Shown piece after piece: positions 24,696 to 30,977 of a stretch of 64,000 bases of DNA. The number at the start of each line of letters is the position of its first letter. Positions within the stretch are counted from its first letter, which is position 1. The stretch comes from Flavobacterium turcicum (GTDB lineage Bacteria; Bacteroidota; Bacteroidia; Flavobacteriales; Flavobacteriaceae). The translations under genes and the position numbers were made by a program. The stretch lies in NCBI RefSeq assembly GCF_011365745.1, contig NZ_JAAOBY010000001.1:558001-622000 (forward strand), read 5' to 3'. The notes below the pieces were generated by a model. That model was not told where the DNA came from and ran no database searches. It saw only the letters and a list, made by a program, of their open reading frames with translations.

Positions 24696-26846
24696 ATGAA
24701 AACTTTATTTTTCAAAAATGACCAAGTGCCAATGGTCGAGCGTCAAACAAAATTAATGCGAGTATTTTTTACACTTCTTGCATTTTACACTTCACTTTTC
24801 ACATTTGCACAAGTAAAAGATACTACTAACGTCAACAAGCTCGATGCGGTTTTAGTATCGGCAGTACGTGTTACTACAAAAACACCAGTTAGTTTTAGCA
24901 ATCTCACTAAAAAAGAAATTAAATTCAGAAATCTAGGTCAAGACATTCCTATTTTAATGAACTATTTACCATCTGTTGTCACTACATCTGATGCAGGAAA
25001 TGGTGTAGGCTATACCGGTATACGAGTGCGTGGTAGTGATGCTACCCGTGTAAACGTTACCATCAACGGTATTCCTTATAACGACTCCGAAAGTCATGGA
25101 ACCTATTGGGTGAATATGCCTGATTTTGCTTCATCTGTCGAAAGTTTACAATTGCAGCGTGGAGTAGGAACGTCTACTAATGGAGCGGGTGCTTTTGGCG
25201 CAAGCCTTAACATGCTTACCGATAATTTTGCAACAAAAAGTACTGGCGAAATCTCTAATTCGTTTGGTAGTTTCAATACACGTAAGCATACCGTGAAATT
25301 CAGTACCGGATTGATGAACGATCATTTTGAAATTGCAGGCCGTTTATCAGCACTAAACTCAGATGGGTTTATTGACAGAGGCGCTTCGGATTTGAAATCG
25401 TATTTTTTACAAGGAACGTACGTTGGTAAAACAACCTTAATCAAAGCTTTGGTTTTTGGAGGAAATGAAAAAACGTATCAGTCTTGGAACGGAATTGATG
25501 GTGAAACCTTGAATGCCAATCGCAGATTCAACACGGCAGGAGCTTTTACAGACGAACAAGGTAATATGCGTTTTTATGATAATGAAACCGATAATTACCA
25601 ACAAGATCATTCACAGTTGCATTGGAACGAGAAATTTTCGGATAAATGGAGTACCAATTTTGCTTTGCATTACACCAAGGGAAAAGGCTATTACGAAAAC
25701 TACAAAGAAGATGCTGACTTTGCAGAATATGGATTACAGCCTTTTGGTACAGTTACGACAACCGATTTAGTGCGTCAAAAATGGTTGGATAATGATTTTT
25801 ATGGTACCACTTTTTCAGCTAATTACAAAGACGAGTCAGTAGATGTTATTTTTGGTGGAGGCTGGAACAAGTACGAAGGCAATCATTTTGGTGAAGTTAT
25901 TTGGGCTCGTTTTGCTTCGCAAAGTGAATTGGGCGACAAGTATTACGATGATGACGCCATCAAAACTGATGGGAATATTTTTGCGAAAGCCAATTATCAA
26001 ATTACAAGTCAGTTAAGTTTATTTGGAGATCTTCAATTTCGATCTGTAAATTACAAAGCTGATGGTGTGCAAGCACTACCGGTAAATGATACTTTCAACT
26101 TTTTTAACCCAAAAGCAGGTTTGACTTATACGGTAAATGCAAGCAATGCTTTGTACGCTTCGTACGCAAGAGCCAACAGAGAACCAAACAGAAGTGATTA
26201 CGTAGGTGGCAATGTAAGGCCTGAGAAATTAAACGACTTTGAATTGGGTTGGAGGTATACTGCTGAGAAAACACAAATTAATACCAACGTGTATTATATG
26301 GCTTATAAAGACCAATTAATTTTGACCGGAAACCTAGATGATGTTGGCGCACCAATTCGTTCTAACAGTGAAAAAAGTTACCGATTAGGATTAGAAGTAG
26401 ATGCAACTATTGCATTTAATGAGCAGTGGATTATTCGACCTAATTTTACCTTGAGCGCTAATAAAAACAGAGACTTAGCTGTTGAAGGGCAAAACTATGG
26501 AACTACAGATATTGCTTATTCTCCATCAATTATTGCAGGAAATATTATAGTGTTTTCGCCTATTAAAAATCTGCATCTTTCATGGTTGCAAAAATTTGTG
26601 GGTGAGCAGTACATGAACAATATTGAGTTGCCAGCAGCACGATTAGCTGATTATTTTGTCAATGATCTAAACGTAGCATACACTTTTAAACCAAAAACCA
26701 TATTTAATGAAATAGTCTTAACGGGCTTATTGAACAACTTTTTAGATAAAAAATACGTTTCAAATGGGTACATGTACGATATCTATCCGTACTACTATCC
26801 GCAAGCGGGGACTAATTTCTTGCTAGGTTTGACCCTGAAGTTTTAA
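24696..26846 (+). CDS. TonB-dependent receptor, probable thiamine-compound uptake
   Basis: 716 residues. A signal peptide ends LFTFAQ; later in-frame ATGs (residues 13 and 21) may be the true start because the hydrophobic stretch begins at about residue 22. The plug domain includes NYLPSVVTTSDAGNGVGYTGIRVRGSDATRVNVTINGIP and NGAGAFGASLNM. The 22-strand barrel ends with an aromatic C-terminus (LLGLTLKF). It imports its ligand across the outer membrane using TonB energy. The TPP riboswitch upstream indicates thiamine or a precursor. A terminator follows at 26869-26899. Confidence 0.93.
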   Translation: MKTLFFKNDQVPMVERQTKLMRVFFTLLAFYTSLFTFAQVKDTTNVNKLDAVLVSAVRVTTKTPVSFSNLTKKEIKFRNLGQDIPILMNYLPSVVTTSDAGNGVGYTGIRVRGSDATRVNVTINGIPYNDSESHGTYWVNMPDFASSVESLQLQRGVGTSTNGAGAFGASLNMLTDNFATKSTGEISNSFGSFNTRKHTVKFSTGLMNDHFEIAGRLSALNSDGFIDRGASDLKSYFLQGTYVGKTTLIKALVFGGNEKTYQSWNGIDGETLNANRRFNTAGAFTDEQGNMRFYDNETDNYQQDHSQLHWNEKFSDKWSTNFALHYTKGKGYYENYKEDADFAEYGLQPFGTVTTTDLVRQKWLDNDFYGTTFSANYKDESVDVIFGGGWNKYEGNHFGEVIWARFASQSELGDKYYDDDAIKTDGNIFAKANYQITSQLSLFGDLQFRSVNYKADGVQALPVNDTFNFFNPKAGLTYTVNASNALYASYARANREPNRSDYVGGNVRPEKLNDFELGWRYTAEKTQINTNVYYMAYKDQLILTGNLDDVGAPIRSNSEKSYRLGLEVDATIAFNEQWIIRPNFTLSANKNRDLAVEGQNYGTTDIAYSPSIIAGNIIVFSPIKNLHLSWLQKFVGEQYMNNIELPAARLADYFVNDLNVAYTFKPKTIFNEIVLTGLLNNFLDKKYVSNGYMYDIYPYYYPQAGTNFLLGLTLKF

Positions 26847-26868
26847 AAGAAGAGTTTGTAATTGGAGT

Positions 26869-26899
26869 AAATCCTGATGGTTCGCTGTCAGGATTTTTT
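26869..26899 (+). terminator. Terminator of the TonB-dependent receptor gene
   Basis: Stem AATCCTGA/TCAGGATT with a 10-nt loop followed by T residues. The remaining AT-rich sequence to 27174 shows nothing recognisable. Confidence 0.85.
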
Positions 26900-27390
26900 A
26901 GTTATTGATAGGAGGGAATATCACCAAAAGTGGGTATTGTAGGAGCTTTAAAAAAGAGGTATCCTTGTGTTTGGTACTTTTAAACTAGCATTTGGTATAA
27001 TCGTCAAAACGAAACTGGAGGATTCTAGGTTTAATATAGTATTTGGAGGTACTAATAATTATTTGTCCGATCATTTTTAAGCAACTTTTTTGTAAAAAAG
27101 AATTTAAAATTGAATACTCAATAGGTAAAACAATTACTGATGAACAATAAACCAAAAACGTACTTTCAAATTAGTATTTTTGCTATTGTTGTATTTTTCA
27201 TTCTGTAAAGTTTGGTTTCTACATTCTGTTTATTGTAAAACATTTATTTGTGTCTAGTTATTAAATTTATTAAAAGTATAAACTTGTTAAATTATAGTTA
27301 ATATTTAAAGAAAATTCTTTTAAATAGTTTTTTTTTGATATTTGACTTGGTTAACCAAAAAAACTATTAATAAATTTAAAAATTTTAAGA

Positions 27391-27429
27391 ATGAAATCGC
27401 AGATTCACGAAAACCAAAAAGAAATATAA
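27391..27429 (+). other. 12-codon upstream ORF in cassette 1
   Basis: ATG to TAA encoding MKSQIHENQKEI. The ATG sits where the normal peptide start lies in cassette 2 (shared context TTAAGAATGAA). It is identical in cassette 3 (29878-29916). It could be a leader peptide or a by-product of the 43-nt segment described below. Confidence 0.4.
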
Positions 27430-27439
27430 ACCTGAGTAA
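27397..27439 (+). other. 43-nt segment interrupting the peptide start, cassette 1
   Basis: Removing these 43 nt joins ATGAAA to AAATTAGTATTTACCGC, which gives MKKLVFTALAVVAFSGAAMA, a normal signal peptide like that of cassette 2. As it stands, the downstream frame has a TAA (27437-27439) and no ATG. The segment is bordered on both sides by AAA and is identical in cassette 3 (29884-29926). Confidence 0.55.
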
Positions 27440-27463
27440 AAATTAGTATTTACCGCTCTAGCA

Positions 27464-27691
27464 GTGGTAGCATTTAGTGGAGCTGCAATGGCGAAGAATT
27501 TTGAAGTAAAAGAAAGCATTAAAAAAACGTCAAAGAAAAAAACATTTGCGACCACGGATTGTAATACAGCAAAGTTTGTAGCTTACGTTGATGCGAAAGC
27601 TGCTGGATTTAGTCACGAAGCTGCCGTTGGTATGTCCTATTCTGTTTATTTTATGTGTTTGGGATTAAACGATGCCACAATATCGCAATAA
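27464..27691 (+). CDS. Small cysteine-containing peptide 1 (start codon displaced)
   Basis: The open frame runs from 27440 to 27691, and the first usable start is GTG 27464, giving 75 residues. From there only half a signal sequence remains (VAFSGAAMA); the in-frame codons before it would complete it (KLVFTALAV) but lack a start. The mature region has Cys, then AY at +7/+8, Gly at +15, His at +18, Ala at +21, Tyr at +29 and Cys at +32, the same spacing as peptide 3. Two amphipathic helices joined by one disulfide are likely. It could be a recent pseudogene, or use non-standard initiation. No known family. GLPGLI protein 1 follows. Confidence 0.55.
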   Translation: MVAFSGAAMAKNFEVKESIKKTSKKKTFATTDCNTAKFVAYVDAKAAGFSHEAAVGMSYSVYFMCLGLNDATISQ

Positions 27692-27721
27692 ACAAGAAAC
27701 TAAATTTAATTAAAATGTAAT

Positions 27722-27752
27722 GACGCACCAATTTCGATGATTTTGGTGTGTT
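27722..27752 (+). terminator. Hairpin between peptide 1 and GLPGLI 1
   Basis: Stem around GCACCAA/TTGGTGTG with a loop of about 11 nt, followed by TTATT. A weak terminator or processing site. Confidence 0.5.
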
Positions 27753-27767
27753 ATTGATATATATAAG

Positions 27768-28475
27768 ATGAATAAAATCATTGTTATTTTAATTTTATAT
27801 GCAGCTGTAGGTTACAGCCAAGGTAAAAATGTTACGGTGACTTACGGATTAATAATAGAAAAGGAAGCAGGATTATTTGATAATAACGCCGTGTTAAAAA
27901 ACATGCTTGAAAAATCCATACTTGAGTCTAAAAAACTAACGTTTCAATTAATCATAACAGAAAATGGTTCTAAATTTTATAGCGAAGCAAATTTAGAGAA
28001 TGACAGTGCTCCCGGTTTAAAAGGATTTATCTATGGCATGGCACATTATGCAGGCACCGTTTACACCTTAAAAGAAAAACTATTATTTCAAAAGGATTTG
28101 TTAGGAAAAAACATTTACACACAAGAGGATTTGAAAGATAATTGGCTTTTGACTAATGAGACCAAATTAATAGATAATTATTTATGTTACAAAGCCACTA
28201 ATATCTATACAGTAATTAACGGATCTAAAATTTTTAGCCATCCTGTAATTGCATGGTATTGTCCAAAATTACCGTTTCCGCACGGTCCCGTCGGTTATGG
28301 AAATTTGCCTGGGTTGATTTTAGAACTTCGGGTACGAAATACTGTGTACGGAGCAAAAAATATAAAACTAGATAGTGATTCAAATTTTGATATCAAAGCT
28401 TTTGAAAAAATAAAAATCTTAAATCAGAAACAATTAGAAGAAGCCTATGATAAACTGAATGGTTTTATTGAATAA
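27768..28475 (+). CDS. GLPGLI family protein 1
   Basis: 235 residues. A signal peptide ends GYSQ. The family signature reads GYGNLPGLILEL (179-187), preceded by IAWYCPKLPFPHGP. Cys140 (NYLCYKA) and Cys165 (WYCP) are shared with GLPGLI 3 and may form a disulfide. GLPGLI proteins (TIGR01200) are Bacteroidota-specific secreted proteins, often multiplied and next to outer-membrane barrels; their function is unknown. It follows peptide 1 by 76 bp. The C-terminus is a charged helix, not a T9SS sorting domain. Confidence 0.88.
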   Translation: MNKIIVILILYAAVGYSQGKNVTVTYGLIIEKEAGLFDNNAVLKNMLEKSILESKKLTFQLIITENGSKFYSEANLENDSAPGLKGFIYGMAHYAGTVYTLKEKLLFQKDLLGKNIYTQEDLKDNWLLTNETKLIDNYLCYKATNIYTVINGSKIFSHPVIAWYCPKLPFPHGPVGYGNLPGLILELRVRNTVYGAKNIKLDSDSNFDIKAFEKIKILNQKQLEEAYDKLNGFIE

Positions 28476-28550
28476 CCATATTTACAAGAAAACTAATCTC
28501 CTGAATTTTTTTGTTTAATCGTAATTTAAAAATCAAAAAAAAAATTAAGA

Positions 28551-28811
28551 ATGAAGAAAATGATTTTTACCGCTCTATCAGTGGTAGCATTTAGTGGCGC
28601 TGCAATGGCGAAAACTGCTGAAGTTAAGGAAGATGTTGTATTCAGCAACGAAAACAAAGTAGAAGCTGCAGTTGTGCAAGGTCCTGGTGATAACGAGGGA
28701 ACAGCTACTCCATGTCAGGAATCTGCTATTTTACTTTACGAATCTATTATTAATGGTGGAGAGGATAAACCTCTTTTATTAAGTGCCTTAATGGGACTTT
28801 GCATGTTGTAA
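28551..28811 (+). CDS. Small cysteine-containing secreted peptide 2 (intact)
   Basis: 86 residues. The start MKKMIFTALSVVAFSGAAMA is a complete signal peptide, cleaved after AMA. The mature part starts KTAEVKE, like peptides 1 and 3, then diverges. It has two cysteines (TPCQESAILLYES... and ...LMGLCML). Tyr at +8 and Gly at +15 from the first Cys match the sister peptides, but the second helix is three residues shorter. This is the only one of the three with an undisturbed start codon. A strong terminator follows at once. No known family. Confidence 0.8.
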   Translation: MKKMIFTALSVVAFSGAAMAKTAEVKEDVVFSNENKVEAAVVQGPGDNEGTATPCQESAILLYESIINGGEDKPLLLSALMGLCML

Positions 28812-28849
28812 ACTTCTAGATGTAGTTAAAGTTTACATTGGAAATACTT

Positions 28850-28884
28850 GAACTTTCTCAGTTTTAATTGAGAAAGTTCTTTTT
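28850..28884 (+). terminator. Intrinsic terminator between peptide 2 and GLPGLI 2
   Basis: Perfect 11-bp stem GAACTTTCTCA/TGAGAAAGTTC with an 8-nt loop, followed by TTTTT. It would make peptide 2 mRNA far more abundant than the downstream message. Confidence 0.85.
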
Positions 28885-28905
28885 ACAATCTTAATTATAA
28901 AATTA

Positions 28906-29640
28906 ATGAAAAAATTTTTGCTGCTATTTTTGTTTTTGGTAAATGTTATTCAAGCTCAATCAGGAAAGGTTATTTATGCTATACAAGTTAGTCCACCTGT
29001 AAACACCGTCAAAGCGGAACAAATAGTTTTAATGGAGACTTTATTGCAAAATGCGAATCTGCAAGAATTTCAATTATTGTTTAATTCTACAAGTTCTAGT
29101 TTCAAAAGCATTGAAAGTATGAATACCTTATCAGCCTATGAGGCGCAAATAAATACCATCGCAAAATTAGCATTTAGTTCTGCAGATGAGATTTACTTTG
29201 ACAAGAAGGCACAAACGGAGTACATCAAAAAAGACGATGGACTTATAGTTAAGGATGATAATTTATCTTTAAATTGGACCATAACAACAAATTCAAAATT
29301 AATTGGTTCTTATCTGTGTTATGAAGGTATTTTAAAAAGAACTTTTATTAACAGAAAGGGAGAAACCAAAACAAAAGAGATAATTGCTTGGTTTGCACCT
29401 CAACTTCCATATTCTTACGGTCCTAAAGATTTTCATGGATTACCTGGATTAATTTTAGAATTATACGAGGACAAAACTGTCTATAGTGCGAAAAATATTG
29501 AACTTATAAAAGATGACCAAAATATATACTTCCCAAAGGGCAGAACAATATCTAAAGAGGAATATGAAAAAAAACTTGAATCTTCAGAAGCAGGGGTGAT
29601 TATAGGTAAAAAACGAGAAAAAGAGAAAAACTCGCAATAA
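28906..29640 (+). CDS. GLPGLI family protein 2
   Basis: 244 residues with a signal peptide (ends IQAQ) and the signature HGLPGLILEL (GLPGLI at 178-183), preceded by IAWFAPQLPYSYGP. Cys138 is kept, but the second cysteine of its sisters is Ala164 here, so a disulfide would be missing. The C-terminus is unusually basic and charged (KKREKEKNSQ). It lies 22 bp after the peptide 2 terminator. Function unknown; the pairing with a different peptide suggests it has diverged together with it. Confidence 0.88.
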   Translation: MKKFLLLFLFLVNVIQAQSGKVIYAIQVSPPVNTVKAEQIVLMETLLQNANLQEFQLLFNSTSSSFKSIESMNTLSAYEAQINTIAKLAFSSADEIYFDKKAQTEYIKKDDGLIVKDDNLSLNWTITTNSKLIGSYLCYEGILKRTFINRKGETKTKEIIAWFAPQLPYSYGPKDFHGLPGLILELYEDKTVYSAKNIELIKDDQNIYFPKGRTISKEEYEKKLESSEAGVIIGKKREKEKNSQ

Positions 29641-29877
29641 CAAAAGTAATGTCAAATAAGTTATTTTTGCTTTTGTTGTATTTTTCATTCTGTAAAGTTT
29701 GGTTTCTACATTCTGTTTATTGTAAAACATTTATTTTGTATTAGTTAATAAATTAATAAAGAGTATAAACTTGTTAAATTATAGTTAATATTTAAAGAAA
29801 ATTCTTTTAAATAGTTTTTTTTTGATATTGGAATTGGTTAACCAAAAAAACTATTAATAAATTTAAAAATTTTAAGA

Positions 29878-29916
29878 ATGAAATCGCAGATTCACGAAAA
29901 CCAAAAAGAAATATAA
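29878..29916 (+). other. 12-codon upstream ORF in cassette 3
   Basis: Identical to 27391-27429 and encodes MKSQIHENQKEI followed by TAA. Confidence 0.4.
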
Positions 29917-29926
29917 ACCTGAGTAA
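29884..29926 (+). other. 43-nt segment interrupting the peptide start, cassette 3
   Basis: Identical to 27397-27439. Its removal would again restore an MKKLVFTALAV signal peptide in frame with peptide 3. Confidence 0.55.
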
Positions 29927-29950
29927 AAATTAGTATTTACCGCTCTAGCA

Positions 29951-30175
29951 GTGGTAGCATTTAGTGGAGCTGCAATGGCGAATACAGAAGAAGTTAAGGA
30001 AGTAGAGCTAAAGTTTGTAAATGATCCTTGTAGTGATGTATGTCATTTAGCTTATGACTTAGCAATAAAAGAAGGCGCAGATCATGACACAGCAGACAAG
30101 GCTGCAGATCTTGCGTATGGAAATTGTATAGCTTCAAGAAAAAATTTACCACAAGAAGCGGCAATTAGTCAATAA
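29951..30175 (+). CDS. Small cysteine-containing peptide 3 (start codon displaced)
   Basis: 74 residues from GTG 29951; the real leader frame begins after a TAA at 29924-29926 and has no ATG. The mature part starts NTEEVKEVEL. From its first Cys (NDPC) the pattern AY (+7/+8), Gly (+15), His (+18), Ala (+21), Tyr (+29), Cys (+32) is identical in spacing to peptide 1, although most other residues differ. An extra Cys sits at +4. The ending EAAISQ resembles DATISQ of peptide 1. Preservation of the pattern argues that both frames were under selection until recently. Function unknown. Confidence 0.55.
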   Translation: MVAFSGAAMANTEEVKEVELKFVNDPCSDVCHLAYDLAIKEGADHDTADKAADLAYGNCIASRKNLPQEAAISQ

Positions 30176-30187
30176 AGACAGATTAAT

Positions 30188-30225
30188 ATGAGGCACATTA
30201 TTAATTTTATTTTAATGTGTCTCAT
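30188..30225 (+). other. Hairpin between peptide 3 and GLPGLI 3
   Basis: 13-bp stem ATGAGGCACATTA/TAATGTGTCTCAT (one G-U pair), 12-nt loop, without a long T run. More likely a processing or stability element than a full terminator. Confidence 0.6.
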
Positions 30226-30241
30226 TTAAAAAATAACAACA

Positions 30242-30937
30242 ATGAAAAAATATTTTTTAATTTCCTTACTCTTACTATGTCTCTCCAATTTTGCGCAAGT
30301 AAAAGGTGGCATTGCTACGTACGGCATTACCGTTATTGAAGATAAGGACAGTCAATTAGACAAACTCATGTTGTCTATGAACGCCAACTACTACTCCATA
30401 ATAAAGGAATTTGAATTTATACTAAAGTTTAATTCTGAAAAAGCGCACTTTCAAATGACGGAGAAAATGTATTCTGATAATACGGCCGCCGATATGGGTA
30501 TGGTAAAGATTAGATTCAACGGAAATTCTTTAATTGCCAATGACAGTATTTTCAGTGAATATTCTTCTAGAAATTTGGGTGATTTCATTGTTAAAAAAGC
30601 ATTAAATAAAAATTGGACTTTAACAAACGAGTCAAAATTAATTGGAGTTTACAAATGCTTCAAAGCTACTACTGAAGATGTTGTAGTTACTAAAGAAAAG
30701 ACCTTTCGTCATCCTATTACCGCATGGTATTGTCCAGAAATTCCTTTTCCGTATGGGCCCTTAAGTTACGGTGGTTTACCCGGATTAATCTTAGAATTGC
30801 AAACGAAAAATGGAGTATATGGCGTAAAAAAAATCGATTTAAAACAAACTCCAATCGAAATTGAGGCTTTAAAAAAATATAAATTGATTCACAAAGAAGA
30901 ATTAGACAAATTAATTGAGATAAAAAATAGTAATTAA
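30242..30937 (+). CDS. GLPGLI family protein 3
   Basis: 231 residues with a signal peptide (ends NFAQ) and the signature YGGLPGLILEL (GLPGLI at 178-183), preceded by ITAWYCPEIPFPYGP. Cys139 and Cys164 match those of GLPGLI 1, and overall it is closer to GLPGLI 1 than to 2. It follows peptide 3 by 66 bp and precedes the outer-membrane barrel by 40 bp, with no hairpin in that gap, so the two are probably cotranscribed. Confidence 0.88.
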   Translation: MKKYFLISLLLLCLSNFAQVKGGIATYGITVIEDKDSQLDKLMLSMNANYYSIIKEFEFILKFNSEKAHFQMTEKMYSDNTAADMGMVKIRFNGNSLIANDSIFSEYSSRNLGDFIVKKALNKNWTLTNESKLIGVYKCFKATTEDVVVTKEKTFRHPITAWYCPEIPFPYGPLSYGGLPGLILELQTKNGVYGVKKIDLKQTPIEIEALKKYKLIHKEELDKLIEIKNSN

Positions 30938-30977
30938 ATCCATACTTAATTGAAACGATATCATTCTAAATATTTAA

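Larger units (their letters stand above)
27175..27495 (+). repeat. 321-bp direct repeat, first copy (promoter/leader of peptide cassette 1)
   Basis: Almost identical, without net gaps, to 29662-29982 (offset 2487). It covers an AT-rich upstream region, the palindrome TTGGTTAACCAA (27347-27358) enclosed by AATAGTTTTTTT/AAAAAAACTATT arms, a short leader ORF and the peptide's signal-sequence region. Differences are confined to a few bases near 27255-27285 and 27340. Confidence 0.92.
29662..29982 (+). repeat. 321-bp direct repeat, second copy (promoter/leader of peptide cassette 3)
   Basis: Partner of 27175-27495, with palindrome TTGGTTAACCAA at 29834-29845. Recombination between the copies would delete exactly 2487 bp: peptide 1, GLPGLI 1, peptide 2 and GLPGLI 2. 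Confidence 0.92.

Noticed and set aside
27464..27691. Programmed frameshift to rescue peptide 1
   Set aside because: The frame that encodes the peptide has its own stop at 27437-27439 after the leader ATG, so a shift in the leader ORF would still terminate before the peptide.
27391..30937. Peptide cassettes as a classical lanthipeptide or radical-SAM RiPP cluster
   Set aside because: No modification enzyme, peptidase-containing ABC transporter or GG-type leader is present; the leaders are ordinary signal peptides.
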